Shown: positions 17,299 through 26,217, counted from the first letter of the stretch. The stretch is DNA of 64,000 bases from Maricurvus nonylphenolicus (GCF_042854845.1 NZ_AP031498.1:2852001-2916000); one strand, 5' to 3'. Made by a program: numbers and translations. Notes: a model not told the origin generated them from the sequence alone.

Positions 17299-17928
17299 TT
17301 AAGAAGCGCCAAATAATGCGGTAAGCTCCGCAGACAAATCTCGCTGAACTTTTTCCAACTCCTGCCCAGCATCAATGACACGATAATTATTCGGTGAAGC
17401 CGCTGCCCGTTGTTGGTACATGGAGCGAACACGCTCGAAAAATCCAATTTCTTCGGTTTCAAAACGATCCAGCTCGCCGCGGCGACCAGCGCGCTCCAAG
17501 CCAAGCCTTACATCGATATCGAGGATAAATGTCATATCAGGGCGAATCTCTCCCTGAACCAGCTGCTCAAGCTTGGCAATAGTATCTAGCGGCAACGATC
17601 TACCGGCACCCTGATATGCATAGGTTGCATCTGTGAAGCGATCACACAAAACCCACTTTCCGGTAGCTAAAGCGGGTTTTATAACGGTATTTAAATGCTG
17701 TGCACGGGCGGCAAATACCATCAAAAGCTCAGCTGTTGGATCGACACTTTCATCTCGCTTAGCTAACAGTAGCTCGCGTAACTGTTCTGCCAGCGGCGTT
17801 CCACCAGGCTCGCGCGTAACCAGCAAATCAACCCCCAGTTGCTGCAGATAATCCTGCACGAACGCCATGTTGGTTGTTTTTCCGACACCCTCGGTGCCTT
17901 CGATGGTAATAAACTTTCCGGGAGCCAT
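17299..17928 (-). CDS. tmk: Thymidylate kinase
   Basis: A 209-aa kinase forming dTDP from dTMP. P-loop FITIEGTEGVGKTTNMAFV lies at residues 6-24, TREPGGTPLAEQLRELLL (DR/E-P-G loop) near 37-54, the CDRFTDATYAYQGAGR region near 93-110, and a LID region with ERAGRRGELDRFE near 145-158. It sits 14 bp downstream of mltG, as in the canonical pabC-mltG-tmk-holB operon, although the operon is here ended by the convergent rluA. Confidence 0.95.
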   Translation of the reverse strand: MAPGKFITIEGTEGVGKTTNMAFVQDYLQQLGVDLLVTREPGGTPLAEQLRELLLAKRDESVDPTAELLMVFAARAQHLNTVIKPALATGKWVLCDRFTDATYAYQGAGRSLPLDTIAKLEQLVQGEIRPDMTFILDIDVRLGLERAGRRGELDRFETEEIGFFERVRSMYQQRAAASPNNYRVIDAGQELEKVQRDLSAELTALFGAS

Positions 17929-17942
17929 AATATTCGCTTGTA

Positions 17943-18992
17943 TTATTCGGTGCTTGTTGATTGCAACGCATTATTGGGTGAAGAGCGATAATTTTCAACG
18001 CGCTTTAATTGGTACTGTTTGACTGCTCGCTCATGCTCTTCCAGGGTCTCGGAGAAATAATGACTGCCATCCCCTTTGGCAACAAAGTACAGACTTTTAC
18101 CATCACGAGGATTCAGGGCTGCTTCAATGGCCTCACGCCCAGCCAAGGCAATTGGTGTTGGCGGCAATCCATTAATAACATAGGTGTTGTATGGCGTAGG
18201 CTGGCGAAGATGTTTGCGACGGATATTGCCTTTATAACTGTCACCTAAACCATAGATTACAGTAGGATCGGTTTGTAAACGCATGCCTTTATGCAAGCGC
18301 CTTACAAACACACCAGCAATTTCTCCTCGCTCGCTGGCAACACCGGTTTCCTTCTCCACAATTGAAGCCATAATCAGTGCTTCAAACGCGTTTGCATAGG
18401 GCACCGACTCATTACGGCTTAACCATTCCTCTTCAAGCACGTTACGCATTCGTAACAGCGCACGTTCAAGCAACTCTTTGTCTGTCGCTCCCCTTTCGAA
18501 CTGGTAAGTATCAGGAAATAACCAGCCCTCGGGATTTTTATTCGGTAATTCAAAACCCGCAAACCACTGATCTATTTCAGCCTCAGACTCGAGCGTTTTG
18601 ACTATTTCAGGTTGCTGTTGAATATGGACGACAGCCTGATTTACAGTCCACCCCTCAACTAGCGTTATGCTGTAACGCACCACATCACCGGCGACAAGAC
18701 GCGACAACAATTCTGCAGGGGTAATACCTTCCTCAAGCTGATACTCGCCAACCTTAATATTGTCCTGCCCGGTTAAGCGCGCATAACCGATAAGCAGCTT
18801 GGGATTACACAGAATACCTTTACGCTCTAACTGGTAAGCCAGGCGAGCCACACTGTCGCCTTTTTTTAATACCAGGGTTCGATCTTCCTCTTTGAGGGCA
18901 ATCGGTTTGTTTAGCCACTGCTGAAAACCCAGCACAGAGAAAAGTACAACACAGCCAAACAGCAAGCCAAGGCCAACCAAGATTCTCCGCAT
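17943..18992 (-). CDS. mltG: Endolytic murein transglycosylase MltG
   Basis: A 349-aa bitopic inner-membrane enzyme that cleaves nascent glycan strands and so sets their length. One N-terminal membrane helix (ILVGLGLLFGCVVLFSVLGF, residues 4-23) precedes a LysM-like part and the YceG catalytic domain, with ASIVEKETGVASERGEIAGV near 215-235 containing the catalytic Glu, LQTDPTVIYGLG near 250, and NTYVINGLPPTPIALAG near 280. The stop overlaps the preceding pabC by one base region (18992), consistent with translational coupling. Confidence 0.94.
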   Translation of the reverse strand: MRRILVGLGLLFGCVVLFSVLGFQQWLNKPIALKEEDRTLVLKKGDSVARLAYQLERKGILCNPKLLIGYARLTGQDNIKVGEYQLEEGITPAELLSRLVAGDVVRYSITLVEGWTVNQAVVHIQQQPEIVKTLESEAEIDQWFAGFELPNKNPEGWLFPDTYQFERGATDKELLERALLRMRNVLEEEWLSRNESVPYANAFEALIMASIVEKETGVASERGEIAGVFVRRLHKGMRLQTDPTVIYGLGDSYKGNIRRKHLRQPTPYNTYVINGLPPTPIALAGREAIEAALNPRDGKSLYFVAKGDGSHYFSETLEEHERAVKQYQLKRVENYRSSPNNALQSTSTE

Positions 18993-19834
18993 TACCCCTG
19001 CTTCTCCTTCAATAAACGCTTATAGGCATTCTGCAAACCGCGTGTCTGCAAGCCTATTGTCAAACTTACATCACCAACACCGGTAACAGGCACAATGCCA
19101 TTCACACTATTACAGATAAATATCTCGTCTACATCTGCTAGCTGCTCTACAGCAACCAAACCTTCTACCACTGGCAATTTCAACTCAGGCGCTAACATCT
19201 CAAGAATTACCCTGCGAGTAATCCCTTTAACACCAGACTGACTTATTTCTGGAGTTATCCATTGATCATCAAAACGCAGAAAGAGATTGCTGGACGTAGC
19301 CTCAATAACTCCTCCCTGTTGATCACAGACAACACCATCCTCCAAACCTCGGCTTTGACATTCACGCTTGGCCAAAACGTTATCCAGACGATTTAAGTGT
19401 TTAATGCCAGCAAGCTCAGCACTCAATGCAAGCCTGTGTGTACAAATACCGAGCGATACACCAGACTGTGAGAGAGCTTCAATATGATCAGGGTACGAAA
19501 AGAAACCAATAACAATGGTTGGCTCAGTAGCATTGTCAACGCCGTAACCTCGCCCACCTACTCCGCGAGTAACTGTGATCTTGCAAACAGCGTTATCCAA
19601 CCCTACCTGCGCTAGAGCATCACTTAGAAGTTTTTCAAGATGAGAAAGCTCTAGATGGATATGAAGCTGCTGGCAGCCCAACATCAAACGCTGCTTATGC
19701 AAATCCCAGAGCGGTAATCTTGCATCGAGACAAAGCAGTGTCTCAAACACACCATCACCAAACATAAAGGCGCGATCAAGCACCGAATGGTCATGTGTTT
19801 GTTTACCATTAATAAAAATAAGTGGTAACGACAT
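18992..19834 (-). CDS. pabC: Aminodeoxychorismate lyase
   Basis: A 280-aa class IV PLP aminotransferase-fold enzyme producing p-aminobenzoate for folate. Motifs: DRAFMFGDGVFETLLC near residues 20-35, the PLP lysine in GIKHLNRLDNVLAKRE near 145-160, GGVIEATSSNLFLR near 178-191, and the phosphate-binding GVKGITRRVILEML near 205. It lies in the canonical fabF-pabC-mltG-tmk order. A terminator separates it from fabF, so read-through or an internal promoter must supply it. Confidence 0.92.
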   Translation of the reverse strand: MSLPLIFINGKQTHDHSVLDRAFMFGDGVFETLLCLDARLPLWDLHKQRLMLGCQQLHIHLELSHLEKLLSDALAQVGLDNAVCKITVTRGVGGRGYGVDNATEPTIVIGFFSYPDHIEALSQSGVSLGICTHRLALSAELAGIKHLNRLDNVLAKRECQSRGLEDGVVCDQQGGVIEATSSNLFLRFDDQWITPEISQSGVKGITRRVILEMLAPELKLPVVEGLVAVEQLADVDEIFICNSVNGIVPVTGVGDVSLTIGLQTRGLQNAYKRLLKEKQG

Positions 19835-19852
19835 CGACTAGGATCCAAACAA

Positions 19853-19886
19853 AAAAACGGCGGGCTTTTACAAGACCGCCGTTTTT
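19853..19886 (-). terminator. Terminator of fabF
   Basis: A perfect stem AAAAACGGCGG/CCGCCGTTTTT with a 12-nt loop lies 14 bp past the fabF stop, between fabF and pabC. T-runs on both sides allow termination in either direction. Confidence 0.8.
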
Positions 19887-19899
19887 AGATTCCGATTAC

Positions 19900-21141
19900 T
19901 TAGACCTTGCGAAAAATCAAAGATCCGTTGGTGCCACCAAAGCCAAAGGAGTTGCTTAACGTGGCGTCAATCTTCATTTCCTGGGCCGTGTGCGGAACAA
20001 AATTCAGATCACAACCTTCATCAGGGTTATCAAGGTTGATCGTCGGCGGTGCGACCTGATCACGAATAGCCAGAACAGAGAAGATTGCTTCCACGGCACC
20101 GGAAGCACCCAACAGGTGACCGATCATGGATTTAGTGGAGCTAACCGCAACCTGATCGGCCGCAGAACCCATAATGGTTTTAACCGCCTGACACTCGGCA
20201 ATGTCACCGGCAGGTGTCGAAGTACCGTGGGCGTTAATATAGTTAATAGCGCTGGCATCAATGCCTGCATCGTTAATAGCGTTTTGCATCGACATCACTG
20301 CACCGGCGCCACCTTCTGGTGGAGAGGTCATGTGATAGGCATCACCACTCATACCAAAACCAACCAGTTCAGCATAAATTTTAGCGCCACGGGCTTTAGC
20401 GGTTTCGTACTCTTCAAGTACCATCACGCCACCACCTTCGCCCATAACGAAACCGTCACGGTCTTTATCCCAAGGGCGACTCGCCGCTTGCGGATTATCA
20501 TTGCGGGTAGACAAAGCACGAGCCGCAGCAAAACCACCCAGGCCTACTTTAGTGGTAGACATTTCTGCACCGCCGGCCAGCATAACATCAGCATCACCCT
20601 GCTGAATCATACGAGCGGCCAAGCCGATATTATGGGTACCGGTCGTACACGCGGTCACCACAGAAACATTCGGGCCTTTAAAACCGTATTTAATACTCAG
20701 GTTGCCGGCGATCATATTAATGATTGCACCAGGCACAAAGAAAGGCGAAATTCGACGTGGTCCCTTTTCCTGAATTAGTAAGGCGCCATCTTCGATGGAA
20801 CCAATGCCACCAATACCAGCGCCGATAGCAGCACCAATGCGGTGAGCATTTTCATCGGTAATTTCCAAGCCAGCATCTTCAATGGCCTGAATACCGGTGA
20901 CCATACCGAACTGAATGAATGGATCCATCTTACGGGCATCTTTGACCGGCATATAAGGTGCCACATCAAAATCTTTTACCTGACAGGCAAACTGCGTAGT
21001 AAATGCTGAAGTATCAAACTTTTCGATGGGGGTAGCCCCGCTTCTTCCTGACAGGATACCTTCCCAGGTTGCTTCCACAGTATTGCCCAATGGCGATACC
21101 ATTCCTAACCCGGTTACCACTACTCTTCTACGCGTCACCAC
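19900..21141 (-). CDS. fabF: Beta-ketoacyl-ACP synthase II
   Basis: A 413-aa condensing enzyme that elongates acyl-ACP, including the C16:1 to C18:1 step. The catalytic Cys lies in SVVTACTTGTHNIGLAA near 163. The two catalytic histidines lie in INAHGTSTPAGDIAE near 303 and STKSMIGHLLGASGAVEA near 340, and GFGGTNGSLIFRK ends the protein. It is downstream of acpP but separated by 214 bp containing two hairpins, so its expression is probably set apart from that of acpP. Confidence 0.96.
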   Translation of the reverse strand: MVTRRRVVVTGLGMVSPLGNTVEATWEGILSGRSGATPIEKFDTSAFTTQFACQVKDFDVAPYMPVKDARKMDPFIQFGMVTGIQAIEDAGLEITDENAHRIGAAIGAGIGGIGSIEDGALLIQEKGPRRISPFFVPGAIINMIAGNLSIKYGFKGPNVSVVTACTTGTHNIGLAARMIQQGDADVMLAGGAEMSTTKVGLGGFAAARALSTRNDNPQAASRPWDKDRDGFVMGEGGGVMVLEEYETAKARGAKIYAELVGFGMSGDAYHMTSPPEGGAGAVMSMQNAINDAGIDASAINYINAHGTSTPAGDIAECQAVKTIMGSAADQVAVSSTKSMIGHLLGASGAVEAIFSVLAIRDQVAPPTINLDNPDEGCDLNFVPHTAQEMKIDATLSNSFGFGGTNGSLIFRKV

Positions 21142-21262
21142 GATCCCCTTTGTGAATCCATTAAATTAAAACAATGATTGCTCAAAAATTAGACGGATAG
21201 CAATCTACAGGGCCCACCCTGCTTTTTCAGGGTGTAAGATTACTAAATTTGAGGCCCAAGAA

Positions 21263-21348
21263 AAAGAAAAGCCGAACTATCTGCATAGTACGGCTTAGAA
21301 ATTCGGCTTTTCTTTAGACAAGCGATTGTGACCCCTATCGGGTCACAA
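21263..21348 (-). terminator. Tandem hairpins between acpP and fabF
   Basis: Minus-strand transcripts leaving acpP meet first a perfect 9-bp stem (21326-21348, TTGTGACCC, 5-nt loop). They then meet a 14-bp stem between 21302-21315 and 21263-21276 followed by a pyrimidine-rich run with TTTTTCTT. Inside the second, an alternative 11-bp pairing is possible between 21270-21280 and 21286-21296. The layout fits an attenuating terminator that lets only part of transcription reach fabF. Confidence 0.65.
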
Positions 21349-21355
21349 CAATCAC

Positions 21356-21592
21356 TTAGCCCAGGTTGGCGTTGACGTAGTCAATAGCCAGCTGAACAGT
21401 GGTGATTTTCTCAGCTTCTTCGTCTGGAATCTCAGTTTCGAATTCTTCTTCCAGTGCCATTACCAGCTCAACGGTATCCAGAGAATCGGCGCCCAGATCT
21501 TCAACGAAAGACGCTTCGTTTTTTACTTCTTCTTCTTTAACGCCCAGTTGCTCAGCAACGATTTTCTTTACGCGTTCTTCAATGCTGCTCAT
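21356..21592 (-). CDS. acpP: Acyl carrier protein
   Basis: A 78-aa acidic acyl carrier protein. Ser37 in EDLGADSLDTVELVMALEE is the phosphopantetheine attachment site. The sequence, including MSSIEERVKKIVAEQLGVK, is close to the E. coli and Pseudomonas proteins. The gene sits in the plsX-fabD-fabG-acpP-fabF cluster, 183 bp downstream of fabG. That wide gap and the downstream terminator fit a strong independent acpP transcript. Confidence 0.97.
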   Translation of the reverse strand: MSSIEERVKKIVAEQLGVKEEEVKNEASFVEDLGADSLDTVELVMALEEEFETEIPDEEAEKITTVQLAIDYVNANLG

Positions 21593-21775
21593 GATATTTT
21601 ATAACTCCTAGTTGGTATAAGTCGGTTATGCCGCCATCCTTTGAAGCCAGACAACGGCTCTTAAAATTATGCTACGGCCAACTCGACGCGCATTTTACAT
21701 CGAAAAACCGATGGTTGTAACGCATCTTGGCCAATTTCTTTTAAAAATACAGCTTTTCCCTTGTAAAACAAAGGC

Positions 21776-22519
21776 TTAAGACATGTACATACCACCATTT
21801 ACATGGATGGTATCGCCTGTAACGTAGGCTGCAGCATCGCTGGCCAGAAAACCAACAACACCCGCAATCTCTTCTGGTTGACCCAGACGCTCCAGAGGAA
21901 TTTGGCTCAACATCAGAGACTTCTGCTCCTCGGTCAGCTCTTTGGTCATATCGGTATCAATAAAACCAGGCGCTACCGTATTAACGGTAATATTACGAGA
22001 GCCAACCTCTTTGGCCAACGCACGAGCAAAACCACCTACGCCAGCTTTTGTAGCCGCATAGTTGGACTGACCCGCATTACCCATAGAGCCCACAACAGAG
22101 CTGATATTGATAATACGACCCCAGCGAGCCTTCATCATGCCGCGCAGACATGCTTTACTCAGGCGGTAGATAGCACTGAGGTTGGTATTGATCACATCAA
22201 ACCACTCATCATCCTTCATGCGCATCAACAGATTATCTTTAGTAATACCGGCATTATTGACCAAAATAGCTGGTGCACCATATTGATCCTGAACAGCCTT
22301 TAACAAATCCGCAACCGAATCAGCATCGGTGACATTTAACACCATGCCAGTACCATTGATGCCTTTTTCCTGCAAACGTGCAGAGATTTTTTCCGCACCG
22401 CCTTCAGAGGTCGCAGTACCAATTACGATGGCTCCCTGTTCACCCAGGTGGTCAGCAATTGCAGCGCCAATACCACGGCTGGCGCCGGTTACCAGGGCAA
22501 CTTTATCCTTAATACTCAT
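21776..22519 (-). CDS. fabG: 3-oxoacyl-ACP reductase
   Basis: A 247-aa NADPH-dependent short-chain dehydrogenase that reduces beta-ketoacyl-ACP. It has the cofactor loop VALVTGASRGIGAAIADHLG at residues 8-27, the NNAG motif near 88, and the Ser-Tyr-Lys triad in ISSVVGSMGNAGQSNYAATK near 137-156. The C-terminal TGDTIHVNGGMYM is typical of FabG. It follows fabD by 65 bp in the usual order. Confidence 0.96.
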   Translation of the reverse strand: MSIKDKVALVTGASRGIGAAIADHLGEQGAIVIGTATSEGGAEKISARLQEKGINGTGMVLNVTDADSVADLLKAVQDQYGAPAILVNNAGITKDNLLMRMKDDEWFDVINTNLSAIYRLSKACLRGMMKARWGRIINISSVVGSMGNAGQSNYAATKAGVGGFARALAKEVGSRNITVNTVAPGFIDTDMTKELTEEQKSLMLSQIPLERLGQPEEIAGVVGFLASDAAAYVTGDTIHVNGGMYMS

Positions 22520-22584
22520 AGCCTATTCTCGAATTAAATGACTCTTATTAGATGAAGGTATTCTTGTGAGTTAACAAGCGTGAA

Positions 22585-23523
22585 TTAAACAGCTTCTAAC
22601 GCTTTTGCTAAATCTTCTGGCGCCTCAGCAGGCAATGCCGACAGACTACGCTCGATACGCTTAGCCAAACCTGACAATACTTTTCCAGGACCACACTCAA
22701 CCATTTGTGTGATACCCGCCTGACTCATGGTGCGAACACAATCGCTCCACAATACAGGGGCGTAGATTTGCTCAATCATCAGCGCTTTGATTTTTTCTGG
22801 GTCCGCTTCTGTTTGCGCATTTACATTATGCACAACAGGGGTTTCAGGTGCCTTAAACTCGGTCGCTTGAATTTGTTCTGCCAGGCGATCCGCAGCAGGC
22901 TTCATCAGCGAGGTATGGAAAGGCGCAGAAACTGGCAGCGGCATAGCACGCTTGGCACCCGCTTCTTTGCACAACGGAATAGCACGCTCAACAGCACCGG
23001 CCGAACCGGCGATCACAACCTGGCCAGGAGAGTTAAAGTTTACCGGCGCAACAACCTCATCACCGGCAGCCTGCTCACAAGCAGCCTTGATGGCATCATC
23101 ATCCAGGCCAATAACGGCTGCCATGGCACCTTCGCCAGCAGGCACAGCTTCCTGCATAAATTTGCCGCGCTGCTGAACCAACTTAACGGCATCTTTAAAC
23201 GCAACAACACCAGCGCATACCAACGCAGTCCACTCACCCAGACTGTGACCGGCCATCAGAGCAGGTTGGGCACCACCCTTTTCATTCCAAGCTCGCCAAA
23301 TGGCGACACTGGCAGTCAGCAACATAGGCTGAGTGCGCTCGGTTAAATTCAACTCTTCCTGAGGGCCGGTTTGCACCAACTCCCACAGGTTATAACCCAA
23401 GACTTCAGAGGCTTCGGCAAAGGTCTGCTCAACGACAGGATACTCAGCAGCCATTTCAGCCAGCATTCCCACTTTTTGAGAACCCTGACCAGGAAAAACG
23501 AAAGCCAAATTTTCAGTGGTCAT
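22585..23523 (-). CDS. fabD: Malonyl-CoA:ACP transacylase
   Basis: A 312-aa enzyme transferring malonyl from CoA to ACP. It has the N-terminal FVFPGQGSQKVGMLAEMA, the nucleophile motif AGHSLGEWTALVCAG near residues 90-104, QRGKFMQEAVPAGEGAMAAV near 120, and SAPFHTSLMKPAADRL with the catalytic His near 200. It lies directly downstream of plsX (36 bp); fabH, which stands between plsX and fabD in E. coli, is absent here, as in Pseudomonas. Confidence 0.95.
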   Translation of the reverse strand: MTTENLAFVFPGQGSQKVGMLAEMAAEYPVVEQTFAEASEVLGYNLWELVQTGPQEELNLTERTQPMLLTASVAIWRAWNEKGGAQPALMAGHSLGEWTALVCAGVVAFKDAVKLVQQRGKFMQEAVPAGEGAMAAVIGLDDDAIKAACEQAAGDEVVAPVNFNSPGQVVIAGSAGAVERAIPLCKEAGAKRAMPLPVSAPFHTSLMKPAADRLAEQIQATEFKAPETPVVHNVNAQTEADPEKIKALMIEQIYAPVLWSDCVRTMSQAGITQMVECGPGKVLSGLAKRIERSLSALPAEAPEDLAKALEAV

Positions 23524-23559
23524 TCTATAACCCTATTCTTATGTAAAATCTGTTTTGCA

Positions 23560-24573
23560 CTAATCAAAAAAGCGCGCCAGTCGCTCATTGATACGTTGCG
23601 GTATCGATTTATCGACCTGCTCTTTTGCGACTTGCAAAGCAGAGATAAACCCTTCTGCAGTGGTGCCACCGTGACTCTTGATCACAGCGCCCTGCAAGCC
23701 TAGAAAGCTGGCGCCATTATAGCGACCAGGCTCAAATTTGTTATGCCAATTTCTTAATAGTGGCCGGGCAAACCAGCCAAGAATGCGGCCATATTGGCTA
23801 TCTTTAAAACTGGCCTGCAGCGTGCTGGCCAATAATTGTGCAACCCCCTCACTCACCTTCAGCGCTACATTGCCCACAAACCCGTCACACACCACCACAT
23901 CTGCATCACCGCGGTAGATGCCGTCACCCTCAATAAAGCCAAGGTAATTAACATGCGGATTTTCTGACAACATAGTTGCAGCCAAACGCACCTCTTCATT
24001 ACCCTTGATGGCTTCAGCGCCGATATTAAGCAAACTGACTGTAGGCCGTTCCGAACCATCAAGTGCACAGGACAGTTCACTGCCCATAATCGCGAACTGC
24101 ACCAATTGATCGGAGCTGCACTCAACATTGGCGCCAAGATCAAGCATATAACTATGCCCCTTGGCGGTAGGAACTGTCTTACAAATCGCCGGGCGATCAA
24201 TACCCGGGAAGGTTTTCAGCAGGAATTTACCGATCGCCATCAACGCGCCGGTATTGCCGGCACTGACACAGGCATCTGCCTCGCCGTTAGCGACCAGCTC
24301 GACCGCCTTCCACATGGAAGATTGCTGCTTATTGCGCAAGGCTGTTGCTGGCTTATCTGACATTTCAACAACATCAGGGGCATGCAGTAATCGGATATTT
24401 TCTAATTGGGATTGGGAATCTGGCAGGGATGTCGCTAGCTGCGACTCATCGCCAACAATAACCAGCTGGATGTCCTGGTTCTGGCGAGCAAAGGAAAGAA
24501 TAGCAGGGAGAGTCACGCGGGGACCGGAGTCCCCGCCCATAGCGTCGACCGCTATGGTAACTGGCTTAGACAA
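23560..24573 (-). CDS. plsX: Phosphate acyltransferase PlsX
   Basis: A 337-aa enzyme that makes acyl-phosphate from acyl-ACP for phospholipid synthesis. It has IAVDAMGGDSGPRVTLPAIL at residues 7-26, ACVSAGNTGALMAIGKF near 100-116, DLGANVECSSDQLVQFA near 150, and FVGNVALKVSEGVAQLL near 230. It starts 2 bp after the rpmF stop, so the two are cotranscribed as in most gammaproteobacteria. Confidence 0.95.
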   Translation of the reverse strand: MSKPVTIAVDAMGGDSGPRVTLPAILSFARQNQDIQLVIVGDESQLATSLPDSQSQLENIRLLHAPDVVEMSDKPATALRNKQQSSMWKAVELVANGEADACVSAGNTGALMAIGKFLLKTFPGIDRPAICKTVPTAKGHSYMLDLGANVECSSDQLVQFAIMGSELSCALDGSERPTVSLLNIGAEAIKGNEEVRLAATMLSENPHVNYLGFIEGDGIYRGDADVVVCDGFVGNVALKVSEGVAQLLASTLQASFKDSQYGRILGWFARPLLRNWHNKFEPGRYNGASFLGLQGAVIKSHGGTTAEGFISALQVAKEQVDKSIPQRINERLARFFD

Positions 24574-24575
24574 AC

Positions 24576-24758
24576 TTATTCGTCGTTACCAGTCTCAACC
24601 ACTTTCTTGCCACGGTAGAAACCATCAGCAGTCACGTGGTGACGCAGGTGCTTCTCACCGCTGGTTGGATCTACAGACAGGGTTGCGCCAGTCAGGGCAT
24701 CGTGCGAACGACGCTGACCACGACGAGAACGAGTTACTTTACTTTTTTGAACAGCCAT
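24576..24758 (-). CDS. rpmF: 50S ribosomal protein L32
   Basis: A 60-aa basic ribosomal protein. The N-terminal MAVQKSKVTRSRRGQRRSHD and the following LSVDPTSGEKHLRHHVTADG are the L32 signature. It is the cysteine-free form, like that of E. coli. It lies between yceD and plsX in the conserved yceD-rpmF-plsX order. Confidence 0.97.
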   Translation of the reverse strand: MAVQKSKVTRSRRGQRRSHDALTGATLSVDPTSGEKHLRHHVTADGFYRGKKVVETGNDE

Positions 24759-24799
24759 TATGTGCTCCTACTTACTAAAGTTACTGAAACCGAGGCGCC

Positions 24800-25339
24800 T
24801 CAGGATTTCGGCGAGCTCTTAAGTTGTTCCAGCATTTGAAACGGGTTTGCCTTGGGCTCAACATCAGCTTCTTCAACCTCACCGCTCTGATAAAGCGATG
24901 CGTCGATACAGGGTTCCTCATGGTAAGCCACCATGGGCAAAGCCAGCAGCAACTCTTCTTCTACAATAGCGTAGATATCCGTTGCGCCGTCTCCCACAAT
25001 CCAGGGATCAAAGCGACGAGGCAAATTCTTTGCCTCATCCTCATCCCAGGCCAGTGCGAGCTTTAACTCGGCTTCAACCTCTATAGGTAGTGGCTCCAAG
25101 CAACGCTGACATACAACACTCAACGTGCCATTAACACTACCACTAACTACCTTCAGGCCCTGCTCATCAATATCAAATGTGAGCGCCACACCCACCTCAG
25201 TGCCAGGCTCAGCTAATACTTCAGCCACTCTGGGCAGATCACTTACAGCGATCTTGCCCTCTAACGAGAGGCCCTGCTGGGCAAACTTCCGGGGATCAAT
25301 ATCCCGCGGCAGAGACGATATAGAGGGGGTACTTGACAT
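24800..25339 (-). CDS. yceD: DUF177 protein YceD (23S rRNA accumulation protein)
   Basis: A 179-aa cytoplasmic protein upstream of rpmF. The DUF177 core LSVVCQRCLEPLPIEVEAEL lies near residues 75-95, with an acidic C-terminal half (AWDEDEAKN, IVEEELLLALPMVAYHEEPC). Homologues affect 23S rRNA levels. The ATG at 25339 (MSSTPSISSLPRDIDPRKFA) is chosen over an in-frame start 96 bases upstream because the longer N-terminus has no counterpart in the family. Confidence 0.9.
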   Translation of the reverse strand: MSSTPSISSLPRDIDPRKFAQQGLSLEGKIAVSDLPRVAEVLAEPGTEVGVALTFDIDEQGLKVVSGSVNGTLSVVCQRCLEPLPIEVEAELKLALAWDEDEAKNLPRRFDPWIVGDGATDIYAIVEEELLLALPMVAYHEEPCIDASLYQSGEVEEADVEPKANPFQMLEQLKSSPKS

Positions 25340-25477
25340 AAGCGCGCAATAATAGGGATATGGTATTGATCTGTCAAAGAAAATTAGAGCCAAATCACTA
25401 CTTATTTTCGCATAAAAATGCCCATTACAGGGCAAGCCCCGTTAGAATACCGCCCTTTTGTAATCACGAGCCGCACT

Positions 25478-26059
25478 ATGCCCTCCATAATTCTCGCATC
25501 CAGCTCTAAATATCGCAGACAACTCCTTGAAAAACTTGAAGTTTCTTTCTCATCGGCAGCACCAGATATCGATGAATCTGCCCTACCCGATGAAACCGCC
25601 CAAGCTCTGGTGGAACGTCTGGCACTGGCAAAAGCCAACGCTCTGAGCAACACCTACCCTAACCACCTGATCATAGGCTCCGACCAGGTCGCCGACCTAA
25701 ATGGCCGCATCCTCACCAAACCAGGCAACCACGAAGCCGCCCTCGAGCAACTTTTATCCTGCCAGGGACAAAAAGTCACCTTTCACACCGGGCTATGCCT
25801 ACTCAACAGTGAAACCGGTAAACACCAACTCAAAAACGTCACCACCGACGTTATCTTCAGAGAACTCAGTGCAGAGCAGCTGGACAATTACCTGAGGCGT
25901 GAACAACCCTACGATTGTGCGGGAAGCTTTAAATGTGAAGGGCTGGGCATCACCCTTTTCTCGGAAATTCGCAGCACAGACCCAGATGCACTTATTGGGC
26001 TGCCGTTGATTGAACTTACCAGTATGTTAATTAACGAAGGGGCTCACCCATTGAATTAA
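25478..26059 (+). CDS. maf: Maf-like nucleoside triphosphate pyrophosphatase (YceF type)
   Basis: A 193-aa Maf protein that hydrolyses non-canonical or modified nucleotides (the YceF group prefers m7GTP). It has IILASSSKYRRQLLEKL at residues 4-20 (SxxR motif), IIGSDQVADLNGRILTKPG near 68-86 with the catalytic Asp, and YDCAGSFKCEGLGITLF near 148-164. ATG 25478 is chosen because it puts the conserved IILASSS at the N-terminus. It is divergent from yceD, as in many relatives, and is the last host gene before the integrated element. Confidence 0.93.
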   Translation: MPSIILASSSKYRRQLLEKLEVSFSSAAPDIDESALPDETAQALVERLALAKANALSNTYPNHLIIGSDQVADLNGRILTKPGNHEAALEQLLSCQGQKVTFHTGLCLLNSETGKHQLKNVTTDVIFRELSAEQLDNYLRREQPYDCAGSFKCEGLGITLFSEIRSTDPDALIGLPLIELTSMLINEGAHPLN

Positions 26060-26092
26060 ACCCAATCGTTGGGTGGCGAAGTTTTTTGATCT

Positions 26093-26112
26093 GGGAGACT
26101 TAAAAATCTCCC
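26093..26112 (+). terminator. Hairpin after maf resembling the tRNA-Leu anticodon arm
   Basis: A 6-bp stem GGGAGA/TCTCCC with an 8-nt A-rich loop lies 33 bp past the maf stop. No T-tract follows, so terminator function is uncertain. The sequence is nearly identical to the anticodon stem-loop of tRNA-Leu(UAA) at 33720-33806, differing by one extra A in the loop. Confidence 0.4.
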
Positions 26113-26159
26113 ACGACAAACTATTGCCAGAGAGACAGACAAATAAGCTTAAAAAGAGA

Positions 26160-26217
26160 AAATGGTGCCTCGGGCCGGACTTGAACCGGCACGCTATTGC
26201 TAGCGGGAGATTTTAAG
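26160..26217. repeat. Left attachment repeat (3' fragment of tRNA-Leu)
   Basis: These 58 bp are identical to 33717-33774. They correspond to the CCA end, T arm, variable arm and 3' half of the anticodon arm of tRNA-Leu, read on the minus strand, and stop in the anticodon loop. The 5' half of a tRNA is missing, so this copy is not a functional tRNA gene. Confidence 0.93.

Noticed and set aside
26160..26217. A second tRNA-Leu gene
   Set aside because: Only the 3' portion is present; sequence beyond the anticodon loop diverges and cannot form the acceptor or D arm.
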